Assembly (NCBI RefSeq): GCF_026262505.1
Contig: NC_067206.1
Span: 18,497,319-18,561,318 of the forward strand
From: Trichomonas vaginalis G3
Lineage: Eukaryota; Parabasalia; Trichomonadida; Trichomonadidae
Direction of reading: 5' to 3'
DNA length: 64,000 bases
Part shown: one piece after another, positions 12,174 through 22,037 of the stretch
Position numbering within the stretch: the stretch's first letter is position 1
How the letters are laid out: each line of letters opens with the position of its first letter
Position numbers and translations under genes: made by a program
The notes under the pieces: model-generated
Told to the model about the DNA's origin: nothing
What the model saw: only the letters and a program-made list of their open reading frames with translations
Databases searched by the model: none

Positions 12174-12668
12174 ATGTTTTCCGGGAACGTCGATGAAAAT
12201 CATATGGACAAATTATATGAAAAAATTAATAATGATTACTCCTCATTAACCAGGGAAATGACGGATTCTATAGTTCGTAAATTCGATGAAATACAGGATA
12301 TGTGGTTCGACAGATTCGGCATGAACGATAAGGAAAAGAGAAAGAACGATAACAATTTACTTACTAAAAGAATCCTAAAATCTAAAATAGGTGAAGCTTC
12401 AACATTTAACACAGTACATAACTTTTACACCACTGTTTATATTTTCAATAATTTATTTAACGATGAACGAGAAAGAAAAAGTATGTTTAACGGAAGAAAT
12501 GAATATGATTTTATCCTTTGTGCTGTTCGGGATGTTGACATGAAACTAAAGAAAATATTCTTATTACAAAATGACACAGTTGAAGATGAAGTCAATGAGT
12601 TTTTAAATCGTGATTTAAATGAAATTGATGAAGTTATGACCGAATGTTATAAAAAGTTCAAGGGGTAG
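12174..12668 (+). CDS. Cassette protein of unknown function
   Basis: 164 residues, charged and helical (MDKLYEKINNDYSSLTREMTD, DEIQDMWFDRFG, DEVNEFLNRDLNEIDEVMTE). No family recognised, no signal peptide, no membrane segment. It starts directly after one border repeat and ends within a few bases of the next one, so it looks like a single-gene unit bracketed by repeats. It reads as whole. It is absent from copy 2. Confidence 0.6.
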   Translation: MFSGNVDENHMDKLYEKINNDYSSLTREMTDSIVRKFDEIQDMWFDRFGMNDKEKRKNDNNLLTKRILKSKIGEASTFNTVHNFYTTVYIFNNLFNDERERKSMFNGRNEYDFILCAVRDVDMKLKKIFLLQNDTVEDEVNEFLNRDLNEIDEVMTECYKKFKG

Positions 12669-12765
12669 AAATGAGGGTAGATATCGGGTTATATCTAACC
12701 TTCTCAACTAAAATATATTTTTGGTGTAAATTTTACTGACTGACTAACTGACTGACCGTAACTAA
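12662..12765 (-). repeat. Outer right cassette-border repeat with GTCA run
   Basis: Inverted counterpart of 7003-7093 (plus its continuation at 10300). It carries the GGGTAGATATCGGGTTATATC core, then AAAATATATTTTTGGTGTAAATTTTAC and a short TGAC-type run (12735-12758). Sequence shared with copy 2 resumes about 12770. Confidence 0.7.
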
Positions 12766-12787
12766 TTATTTACAAAAATAAATTTTC

Positions 12788-13285
12788 TTATAAATCCTCA
12801 GAATCATTTTCCTCAGGGTCACTTTCCTCAACTATGGGCTCCGCGTTGCGGCTTTCCATACCTTCTTCATCAAATTCAATCGTTGCTTCCTCAATTACTG
12901 GTAGGATTTTATGGAGTGTATCTTTATTCGTTATCATCTTCAGAGATGAAGGATAATATTTAACGACATTTTCTCCTTTCTTGAATTCTTTCTGCTGCGT
13001 TAAATCTAAAACAATGCTGAAAAATTCAACGTTAGAGTTCTTCATAATCGTATAATGAGAATCTTTAATATTTACATATATTCCTTTCTGTTTAAGTAAT
13101 ACTGCTATTTCATGTGGTGTGTAACGTTTTCTGTCAATAATGATAGCATATGGTTTAACAAACGATGTATATAATCCTTTCACAGACTTTTTATTGAATA
13201 TCACGTTCACATTTATCGCGTTACTGAACTCATTTTTGACAGCAGTAGCGAGAGCATTGTATGAATAGAACTTGTACTCAGACAT
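12788..13285 (-). CDS. Conserved acidic-tailed Polinton protein, unknown function (copy 1)
   Basis: 165 residues, differing from the copy 2 protein (47323-47820) at only a handful of positions. An alpha/beta N-terminal part (SEYKFYSYNALA, PYAIIIDRKRYTPHEIAVLLKQKGIYVNI) is followed by a strongly acidic tail ending PEENDSEDL. I do not recognise the family. It is divergent from pPolB across a 99-base AT-rich spacer, so a replication-linked role is plausible but unproven. Its conservation next to the swapped slot marks the slot's right boundary. It reads as whole. Confidence 0.7.
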   Translation of the reverse strand: MSEYKFYSYNALATAVKNEFSNAINVNVIFNKKSVKGLYTSFVKPYAIIIDRKRYTPHEIAVLLKQKGIYVNIKDSHYTIMKNSNVEFFSIVLDLTQQKEFKKGENVVKYYPSSLKMITNKDTLHKILPVIEEATIEFDEEGMESRNAEPIVEESDPEENDSEDL

Positions 13286-13384
13286 TATTTTATTAAAATT
13301 AAAAATATAAATTATTTTAAAAAATTAACTTAAAAAAATAAATTATATTTTTTACGGAAAATATTTTTTTATTTTCCATAAAAG
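13286..13384. promoter_or_regulatory. Divergent AT-rich promoter region with hairpin (copy 1)
   Basis: Spacer between the acidic-protein gene and pPolB. It contains an imperfect stem-loop close to the pPolB start (GGAAAATA and TATTTTCC around a T-run). The same hairpin is perfect in copy 2 (47225-47259). Confidence 0.5.
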
Positions 13385-16300
13385 ATGTATAAAAAGCTAT
13401 CTAGATTAGACCATGAAGAAATTAAGAAGTTATTGAAGAATGCTGACATTGAAGTTAGCAAAAGATATGCGACTAACAAATCTTCATTAGCTAAATACCT
13501 CAATGATTACAGAGGTGAAATCAGTTACGAGAAAATTAATGATTACATTAATAACAAAACATTTCCTTTAAATGATGTTCAGGTTAATTTATATCATAAA
13601 CAAGCGGTACCGAAGGAAGTTAGGCAGGAAATTCATGATATGATGAATGTTGATGTAGGAAGGACAAGGACAGCAGTACCGAAGGAAGTAAGAAAAGAAA
13701 TGTATGATATAACTAATGTTGATGTAGGAAAGACACGTAAGGCGGTACCAAAAGAAGTAAGGCAGGAAATGCACGATATAACTAATGTTAATGTAGGTGA
13801 AACGAGAAAGAAGAAAAGCGATGAAGAAAAGAAAAATATAGCTGTAAAATATGCAAAAGCAATTGCACAATTACGCAAAGCAAACGAAGTAATTAAATCT
13901 ATAGATGATAAAGCTCTTGATGGTGAGAAATGGTTAAAGAAGGATGAAAATAATAAACGCAAAAATGTTAAAGCAGGAAATAGAATCATAGATTTTAACA
14001 TTAAAGAACTCAATGAAGATAACAGAAAGTATTTACATGAACGTTTCGGAAAAATGTTTATTAGGCTTCTGCAGAAGATAAAAGTGAATTCGCAGCAAAA
14101 ATGGATGATTTGTTATAAACTCGATGGTAAATTTACTAATTCAACATTGAACATCGAGAACATCGGAGCTTTACTTCATCAGTTAAAGCAAGGAAACTTT
14201 ATAACAGAGATTGAAGCAAACGCAGCTGGAATAATTGAAAAACATTATGATTTCTTTATGACAAATATTAAGAACCTCGAAGAAATTAAAATGTATGATT
14301 TAACTGAATATGAAGGATTAACGATGAGTGATATTAAGAAAGGTAAGCCACAGAAGAGAGAAAAAAGAGATGAAAGCAAATTAACAGCACGTCAGCAAAG
14401 ATTATTAAACAGGCTTAAAGAAATAGGTGATAAACAGGATATAGATGATTTTTGGAATGAAATTCTTGATGAAAAGAGAACGAATAAAAAGAGAAGCGGT
14501 GAGTTTTGGAAATATATTTGCAGATTACCTATAAATCTTGAACGTTATCAAATTTTCAATGAACTTAACAAAATAACTGCAAAATTGATGACAGAAGATA
14601 ACTGCTTCGTTTATGCTTGCATTCAGGCTGGAGTTGATGAGCAGACGGTAGACCACATGCGTGAAGTCATTAGAGTTAGAGATTTTCCACAAAGTAAGAT
14701 TCAGAAAATTTCTAACGCAACAGGCATAGCATTTAATGTTACCATTGGTTATTTCGATCATTCAAAAGATAACAAGACAGTTCATTATACACCATCAAAG
14801 CCGCAAAGCGGCGAGACCGAAGGTCACACAGAAATAAAGAAAACAATCGATTTATTACTCGTTGAAGACCATTACATGTTAAATGAAAGATTACCCATGA
14901 CAACATATTTTATCAAAAATTATAACGAAATTCTCAAATCATTAGGCGGCTGGAATATCCAGCGTCAAATGAAAATATATAAGAGAAGAGAAAATAAATT
15001 TGTCATTGATTCTTCACGAACAACTGCTTTATGGGAAATTTTGAAAACATTAAGAGAGTGCAATTACTTTGAACCTTTATCTTATGGAGAACTTTTCACT
15101 TATACAACAGATTTATATAAACAAAAACTTGCACCGTTTAAAGATTTAAATTATACTCCCAACTACTGTGTTCAGTTAAAGAAAAAGTCCGAAAGCAAGA
15201 TAGCTCAGAATCAAAACAAAATTCATTTATGAACACGTTTTCTTCGCTGACTTTGAATGCAGCACTGATGGAGTTCATAAAGCTTTAACATTTGTTATGA
15301 CAGTGAAGATGGAGAGAGTGAAAGCATTTGGGGTCAAAATTGTGCAACAGAATTTTTAGAAAGAATTCCAGATAGAGTTTAGTATATTTTCATAACCTCA
15401 GTTATGATATCAATTTCATTTTAAGGCATTTAACAGAAATTAAAGGAACACCATTATTAAGAGTTCTAGAACAATGCAGATAACGGGAATATATAAAGGT
15501 AAAGCAATCATTATAAAAGATTCTTACACTGTTATAGTACAAAACTTAAGAATTTCCGAAATGTTTCATTTACAAACAGGTCCTAAGGAAGTATTCCATA
15601 CAAATACTATTCAAGTTCTTTATTAGCTAATGATAACAGAACTGGTGTCATTTCTGAAGCATGTAAGTTTGTCCAGGATGTTGAAACGTTCATGAAAAAC
15701 ATAGATTTAATCGAAAACTGCAGAATAGATGAAAACCATTTCGATTTAGAAAAATATAGCTCATTTTACTGTAAACAGGACGTAAGGATTTTAAGAGAAG
15801 GTTTCGTTAAGTTCAGAAATGATATATTAAAAGAATTTGATTTAAACGTTTATGATTACGTTAGCATTTGTTCAATTGCTAATAAATTATTTGAGAACAG
15901 AGTATACTTCCCTAATGGAAATTTATATGACCTATCAAATAAACCTTGTGAGTTTATTTCACGCTGTATTCAAGGTGGAAGATGTATGTTAGCTGATAAT
16001 AAGAAACAAAAGAGCGAAAAGAAACTCATTGCTGACTTCGATGCTGTCTCACTATATCCATCCGCTATCGCGAGACTTTATACTTTAGAAGGAATTCCGA
16101 AAGTTTTGAAGCCAGAAATATTAAACAGTGAATATTTGTTAAAACATTTATTCAAAGATGACCAGGGCGAGCCTGAAGGTGATAAATTCATTTCAGGATT
16201 CTTTGTTTTAATAAAAATAACTGATATCAAGATTAAAAGACATTTTCCACTTATAACAGTCGATCCAGAATTAAACCCGGAGCTAAAGGCGAAAAGCACC

Positions 16301-17334
16301 AAGGACAAAGCCAAGGACAAAGCCACTGTTCCAAGAAGTTCAAACACATGCTGTTTAATGTATGTGGACCACATCACTTTACAAGATTTAATAAAATATC
16401 AGGGCATCAGTTGCAAAGTATTACAGGGTTACTACTACGATGAAAAGAGAGATTTTAGAATAAGAGATGAAGTAAAGAAATTGTTTGAATTGAGATTAAA
16501 GTATAAGAAGGAAGAAAACCCGCTACAAGAAAATATTAAATTAATTTTGAACAGTATTTATGGGAAAACTATTTTGTCCCCGATAGAGTCGAAAATTAAA
16601 ATCATTGATGATAAAGATGCTGTTAGGTATGCCATCAGAAATTATAATCATATTATTAAGTTCGAAGGTTTAGATGGTTCGGATAAAACTATTTTCAAAC
16701 TAACTAAAAGCATTTGCAGACACTTTAACTTTTGCCCCTTAGGTGTTAATATCTTATCTATGTCGAAACGTATCATGAATGAAGTATTTTGCACGATTGA
16801 AGACTTAGGATTAAAAGCATTTTATCAGGATACAGATTCGATGCACATTTACAATGAAGACATACCAAAACTCGCTGCAGAGTTTAAGAAGAGATATGGT
16901 CGCGAACTTATTGGAAAGAATTTAGGTCAGTTCCATTCCGACTTTGCAGAAATCACAAAAGGTAAACAAAGTTTAGCTTATAAGTCGATATTTTGTGGAA
17001 AGAAGACTTACATTGACTTACTCACTAATGATTTAAATGAAGTTGCATTTCACTGCAGAATGAAAGGCGTAAAACAAGATGTTATAGCTTTAACAGCAAA
17101 TGAAATGTTTCCTGAAGCAGTTAAATGCGTTTATGATGAAGATAAAGGATTAATGATTCCTTAGGGAAAATAGGATAAAGATAGTGAGTTTTCAGTTATG
17201 AAATTATATGAAGCCCTTCATAGTAGTCAGGAAATTGCATTTGATTTATGCAAATCATCAGCCCGTGTTTTGAAGAGAAGTTTAACTTTTCAATAACGAC
17301 TAAAAATACTTTCATAAGAAAGTTAAAGTTCTGA
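13385..17334 (+). pseudogene. polB: Protein-primed DNA polymerase B (copy 1)
   Basis: Replicative polymerase of the element, which starts synthesis from a terminal protein. The N-terminal region has three tandem units of the type VPKEVRxExxDxxNVxVGxTR, then a basic linker. Exonuclease signatures (YxxxD type, FYCKQDVRIL) and the polymerase motifs follow: DFDAVSLYPSAIA (motif A), KLILNSIYGKT (motif B) and YQDTDSMHIY (motif C). Length, about 1,300 codons, fits Polinton pPolB. It is divergent from the acidic protein and convergent with the HNH gene. It is broken, with several breaks. Match to copy 2 (43310-47223) is close throughout. Confidence 0.9.
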
Positions 17335-17387
17335 AGTCATTTATGATATAATATATTTTTTCGTTCAAGACAAAAATAATTTTCATA

Positions 17388-17942
17388 TTAAATTATGTAA
17401 GCGTTTGAATTTACTATATGTAATGCACGTTCTTTTATTACATCATAAACGTTAACATATAATGAACCATTTATGTTTTCATTAATGTATAGTTCTTTAT
17501 ACTGACGACCGTTATAATAATAAAACAAATCTGCATCGATGTCGTAAACTAAATCCTCAAATTCATGATTTCCGTAATGTGAAACAGTAATTGAATTTTC
17601 ACTGATTTCATCAACGAAATTATATTCTACTCCATTTGCTTTACTTCTATTTCTATTATTTGTAGAACTTGAACACCAATGTAAATTATCAATCTTATTA
17701 TTATTTCTTACTTTATCGTAATGGTCAACTTCCCCAAAACTATCAGGATTATCAATCCACTGAATAGCTATTAATCTATGTTTAAGATATTTTTTACCGT
17801 TAAGGGTTAATCTTATATATCCATTCTTTTCTTCATACACACTGACAGTCTTTCCGTTTTTCTTCCTTCTTATTTGATATGGATATTCAGTGTTTATTTC
17901 ATAATCTTCATCAGCTACTAATGTTTCCCAGTTATTTTCCAT
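17388..17942 (-). CDS. NUMOD4/HNH homing-type endonuclease (copy 1)
   Basis: 184 residues. The N-terminal NUMOD4-like part (NWETLVADEDYEINTEYPYQIRRKKNGK) is followed by an HNH nuclease: HRLIAIQWIDNPDSFGEVDHYD, then NNNKIDNLHWCSSSTNNRN. The His, Asn and His/Asn pattern is that of phage-type HNH homing enzymes. The C-terminal 80 residues (DADLFYYYNGRQYKELYIN) are probably a DNA-recognition extension. It sits between pPolB and the capsid gene. Copy 2 has two genes of this family in the same place, consistent with gain and loss of a selfish gene inside the element. The start is preceded by TTTTTATAAAA, as in the copy 2 genes. Confidence 0.8.
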   Translation of the reverse strand: MENNWETLVADEDYEINTEYPYQIRRKKNGKTVSVYEEKNGYIRLTLNGKKYLKHRLIAIQWIDNPDSFGEVDHYDKVRNNNKIDNLHWCSSSTNNRNRSKANGVEYNFVDEISENSITVSHYGNHEFEDLVYDIDADLFYYYNGRQYKELYINENINGSLYVNVYDVIKERALHIVNSNAYII

Positions 17943-17996
17943 CGTTTTATAAAAATAAAAAAATCAGAAAATTAAAAATTAACTACATTTATTTTT

Positions 17997-18141
17997 TTAC
18001 TCTTCACCTCCATCAGCAGCTAAATTATAATCATCAATTCTAACAGCAGGAATGCCAGCTGGTCTGACTTGAATAGCGAAACAAGCATTTCTAAGAAATC
18101 CTAATAAAGGTTTGACAGTGTATTTTTCGCTTATATTTGTT
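17997..18141 (-). pseudogene. 3' end of the Polinton major-capsid-type gene (copy 1)
   Basis: Only the last part of the gene is present. The readable end (LLGFLRNACFAIQVR, GIPAVRIDDYNLAADGG) matches the copy 2 gene at 40217-41788. The element stops here against gene B sequence, so this is the junction where Polinton copy 1 was cut. Confidence 0.8.
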
Positions 18142-19150
18142 TAAGTTTTTAAGAAAATTCATGATGAAAAAAGTGTAAAAATTAATAAAATTAAGTTTTT
18201 AGTCGAAGTTTTTAATGAAATATGTGGTCAATGTCATACTTTTCACTCCAGATTTGGCTGGAAATTATTCTCTGAAAGTCTTCCAAAATGATTCCGGCAC
18301 TGGTTTCATTTCCGTATTTTCTTGAGTGTTGCCAGGTGTGGATCAACTTCGTGAAGCAATTTCTTAAAAGGACTTCATCTGGTGTTTCGAATTGCATCGT
18401 TTGTTCATCTGGGTAGAGTTCACGAACAATCTTTCTCTATTTCCAATATGAGACTTTCTGCTGATGGTTTTCGTAATATTTGAGCTCTGCGATGATCTTT
18501 TGTCCTTTATCAGAGATCCAAAAGTCAAACTTCTTGCTTCCTATGTCTGTGTGAGCCTTTGCTTCTTCGAGTTCCTTCATGATCTTCTTGATTTCACTGT
18601 CTCTGGCACAAAGTTCTGATCTGAGCATTTGAGCTTCTTTCTTTGCCTCTGCAAGTTCTTCTTGTTTAAGTCTCCTTTCTTCTTCCTCTACTTTCTTGAA
18701 TGCTTCCTGATTTCTTCTTCTCATAGAGTTCAATGTTTTCTCTTTGTGTTTCCTTTATATGTGTCTGGCTTCTCTCCAATTGGTCAGTAACTTTTCTTAG
18801 ATTTGATCTTGCCTTTTCTAATTGCTTTTGTACATCATCTTCACCTGGTGTAGTATTTCCTTGTATCATTGGTGTTTCCAGATTCTGATCATGATCTTGT
18901 TCATTGCAATACATGAAAAAGGGTCCCAGTTCATTTTTGACACTTTACATATTGTAAAGTTTTTGTATCAATAAATATGAAATATAATAAATATCATCTG
19001 AATTTATATATACAAAATATTTCAAAAAAATGTTGAAATTGTATCGAATTTTGTACATTATGAAAATTAATAAGACAAGTTATGAAATTTCCCATTCAAA
19101 TTTCTGAAGGTAAACTATTTCAAAATTCAAATTGAGAAATTTACATTAAA

Positions 19151-20082
19151 ATGGATGAAATCGAAAATATCTTAGAAAATCCAAGAGATATTTATCTATT
19201 TCAACTTCCTGGTATCCAAGAAGATCAAATTCTTCACGTAATAAGGAAGAAATATAATCAAAAAAATTCTATTCAGTCAATTGCAAAAGAATTACATATT
19301 CGCAAAACCAGATTAAAATCCATTTTTACAGTTCTTAAATTACCACTGAAACCACATGGTAGACCAAAAAAACCTCAAAATCCAGAAATTATTGAAAAAA
19401 TTGTCACGACAAAAACATGTTTTGATGTCGGATACAAACATATCAAAGATTCATATTTTATCGATGATAAAAATGTTACTTATCATGATGTATATAAAAA
19501 TTTTCAAGATCAATATTTATTTACTTTTCATCGAAAGCAAAAAGAAAGACACGATAATGAGTATGTCGCACAGTATATAAATCAGATGTGGCACACCGAT
19601 CTCAAATACGTTAAAAATTACGAAGGAAATTTTTTATATTTAATTGCGTTTATTGATGATCGTAGCCGTTTTATTATCGACTACGATATTTTACCCACAA
19701 AAGAAATGAAGCACACAGCCCATTCATTTCGTCACGCATTATCCAAAGCTCCCACAATTCCGCATACCATTGTCACTGACAATGGCACCAAATTCGTCGG
19801 GAAGGACTTTGAACAAGTCTGCCAAGACTTCCAGATCCAACATAACACCACTCCTCCTTATACACTGGAGGAGAATGGTAAGATCGAAAGAAGTTGGCAG
19901 ACTTTGTTCAAAACCAACCCCGGCGTTCAGTAATTACAGAATACAATACTGTTTGGAAACACTCGGCCCTAGAAAAAAAATTTGGTGAGAAATTAACTCC
20001 TCAACAAGCTTGGGATCGAGAACCAAAGTGGACTAAGGATCTCGATCCTAACCCTAATACAATCATCGAAAAAAGATCATGA
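19151..20082 (+). pseudogene. rve-type DDE transposase of transposon 1
   Basis: An N-terminal helix-turn-helix of the resolvase/Fis kind (NSIQSIAKELHIRKTRLKSIF) precedes an integrase core: MWHTDLKYV (first Asp), FIDDRSRFIIDYDI, IVTDNGTKFVGKDF (second Asp), PPYTLEENGKIERSW (Glu), with 35 residues between the second Asp and the Glu. The layout resembles IS3/IS481-type transposases and related eukaryotic elements. The frame shifts just after the catalytic Glu: the first frame ends at 19933, and the C-terminal part (ITEYNTVWKHSALEKKF) is read in another frame to 20082. The protein is therefore probably inactive here. The second copy of the family is at 25348-25706 and 35023-35568. Confidence 0.85.
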
Positions 20083-20565
20083 AATCTCGAAAAAAATTGA
20101 TAATTTATCATTTGACTAAACATTTAATTTTTTATTAATTTTCATATTTTTTATATACTTTTTATTAGTATAGTATATGTGAGAGCTCATGTGCTGAAAT
20201 TAGATAATTATTAGAATAATTTTGGCAAATTATATGTTTTGAGCAGAAATTATTAGCTGTCAAGCTTTTTCTAAGGGAAAAAATAGGATAGGAAACATAT
20301 GGATTTGAAAATCACGACTTTGGTTTGTGAATAACTTAAATTTTTAGGTCCATTATCTCGAAATCCAAAAAGTATTGAAGCACCGGGGTAAGAGGAAATA
20401 TTTAGATATAGAGGGAACTTCGATTCTAAATATAAACGAATGTAAATTGGTTTTGATTGGAAAGATAAAATGAGAACTTATAGAATGATATGTAGGAACT
20501 GATTGTTTGGAATGCATCTATATTGTATTGGCAGGCCAGTGGTCAAAGAATAAGTAGGAAAATGT
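20083..20565. other. Non-coding 3' part of rve transposon 1
   Basis: AT-rich sequence between the transposase and the hairpin array. I see no gene or structured element in it. Confidence 0.6.
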
Positions 20566-20800
20566 CTAAAAATTGCTCGCAATGTGAACAATTGCGAGCA
20601 ATTTTAGCCATTTTGGCTGGGAATTGGAGGGTGTGAGTAGTATTGTACGTAATAGTATCTCACACCCTCCAATTCTTCCTATGGAGTCGAGAAAATTTTG
20701 GTGAAATTCGACGACATTTCACCAAAATTTCTCGACGCCATATAGAGAATTAGAGTCTGCGAGGTACTGATTCTATCTATGTACCTCGCAGACCCTAGTG
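20566..20800. repeat. Array of four stem-loops (types A-B-C-D)
   Basis: Four back-to-back inverted repeats. A, 20566-20606 (arm AAAATTGCTCGCAAT). B, 20621-20675 (arm GAATTGGAGGGTGTGAG). C, 20683-20739 (arm TTTTGGTGAAAT, closed by CGAGAAA and TTTCTCG). D, 20744-20800 (arm GTCTGCGAGGTAC). Arms are about 17-24 bases with loops of 6-20. The same four types occur in reverse order and orientation at 36489-36797 in an element with different ends. Confidence 0.85.
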
Positions 20801-21064
20801 CTACGCCAAAATTCCATATCAAAATCTGACACATAAACTTTATTTTATCATGTAAACTTGTCACTTTTGTCAAAAGTGAAGTGGACCCTTTTCCATGCAA
20901 AACACATGATCTTGTTCATCTTGTTCTTCTTCCTTTTTCCACCATTGCTCTTGCTCATTTCTCCTCTGTTCTTCCTCTTTCTCGCGCTGTTCCTGCTCTT
21001 TCATCTTCTGTAAGGCTGCCAACATCTTCGCGTGTGCCATTAAAGAACTGAAAAAAAATGATGA

Positions 21065-21154
21065 TTATTTTCTTTTCAAAAAATTCCTTAAGAAACAAAA
21101 ATAAATAATTTAATTTATTAAACATTATCTGCTGGTGAAGCAATTTAGCCGGAG
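21065..21154 (+). repeat. Left copy of a 90-bp perfect direct repeat flanking MULE 3
   Basis: Ninety bases identical to 24568-24657, ending CAATTTAGCCGGAG. The stretch belongs to the junction between gene A (its 3' end) and gene B. Its two copies sit exactly at the outer edges of MULE 3. Confidence 0.95.
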
Positions 21155-21235
21155 GAGTGTGGTAGAATTTACGAAAAAAGTGACACTAGAAAAGTGACAC
21201 CTAACCTTAAATTTCCAAACACTATTTTTTGATTG

Positions 21236-22005
21236 TATTTTGTTATTTATATATTTATATATATAAATATATTTATCTATGTATATTTATATATGTATAT
21301 TTATATATGTATATTTATATATGTATATTTATATATGTATATTTATATATGTACATTTATATATGTATATTTATATATGTATATTTATATATGTATATTT
21401 ATATATGTATATTTATATATGTATATTTATATATGTATATTTATATATGTATATTTATATATGTATATTTATATATGTATATTTATATATGTATATTTAT
21501 ATATGTATATATGTATATATTTATATATGTATATATTTATATATATATATTTATATATGTATATATTTATATATGTATATATTTATATATGTATATATTT
21601 ATATATGTATATATTTATATATGTATATATGTATATATTAATATATGTATATATGTATATATTTATATATGTATATATTTATATATGCATATATTTATAT
21701 ATGTATATATGTATATATGTATATATTTATATATATATATATTTATATATGTATATATTTATATATGTATATATTTATATATGTATATATTTATATATGT
21801 ATATATGTATATATTTATATATGTATATATTTATATATGTATATATGTATATATGTATATATTATATATATATATATTTATATATGTATATATTTATATA
21901 TGTATATATTTATATATGTATATATTTATATATGTATATATTTATATATGTATATATGTATGTATTTATATATGTATTTATATATGTATATTTATTTAAA
22001 AAAAT
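21236..22005 (+). repeat. TATATG/TATATT microsatellite array, about 770 bp
   Basis: Tandem units alternating TATATGTATATT and TATATGTATATATT, with small changes of unit length along the array. All three plus-strand frames stay open, giving Tyr/Ile-rich open frames that are not genes. Confidence 0.97.
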
Positions 22006-22037
22006 TAAAAATAATATAATTAAAATTTATTTATATT

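Larger units (their letters stand above)
1..18141 (+). mobile_element. Polinton/Maverick copy 1 (partial, broken)
   Basis: Giant DNA transposon of the Polinton family, read left to right: packaging ATPase, three small proteins, tail-fibre-like protein, integrase, KilA-N cassette, acidic protein, pPolB, HNH protein and the end of the capsid gene. It enters from outside the window. Its similarity to copy 2 stops at about 18141, inside the capsid gene, so no right terminal repeat is present here. A MULE occupies 7094-10299. By eye it is very close to copy 2 outside the variable slot, which suggests a recent insertion. It is broken, with roughly a dozen breaks over its genes, and could not be autonomous. 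No adenain/Ulp1-type protease, common in Polintons elsewhere, was recognised. Confidence 0.9.
18905..20904 (+). mobile_element. rve transposon 1 (TG...CA ends, 15-bp target duplication)
   Basis: A 2,000-base DNA transposon with imperfect inverted ends of about 37 bases: left TGCAATACATGAAAAAGGGT, right (reversed) TGTTTTGCATGGAAAAGGGT, both then running into TTTTGACA. The ends are 5'-TG and CA-3', as used by retroviral-type integrases. The flanking CATGATCTTGTTCAT (18890-18904 and 20905-20919) is a direct duplication of gene B sequence. It encodes one rve-type transposase (19151-20082) and carries a four-hairpin array near its right end. Known eukaryotic rve-like transposons usually make short duplications, so 15 bases is unusual. 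Confidence 0.8.
18212..21040 (-). pseudogene. Gene B: coiled-coil protein of unknown function, split by a transposon
   Basis: Minus-strand gene starting MAHAKMLAALQKMKEQEQ. Long Glu/Lys/Gln-rich coiled-coil stretches (EKEEEQRRNEQEQ, QLEKARSNLRKVTDQLERSQ, EEEERRLKQEELAEAKKEAQ) precede a compact C-terminal region (FDFWISDKGQKIIAELKYYENH, ETPDEVLLRNCFTKLIHTWQ). The rve transposon at 18905-20904 separates start and body, with a 15-bp duplication of gene sequence on each side. Besides the insertion the frame is interrupted a couple of times. A TCAGTTC initiator-like motif lies a few bases before the start. Gene A lies about 80 bases upstream once MULE 3 is discounted. Family not recognised; host gene or part of another element are both possible. 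Confidence 0.6.

Noticed and set aside
21040-21120. An intron between gene A and gene B (pyrimidine-rich stretch ending in AG)
   Set aside because: Lacks the strict 5' and branch/3' signals known for Trichomonas introns; an intergenic spacer with an initiator-like motif fits better.
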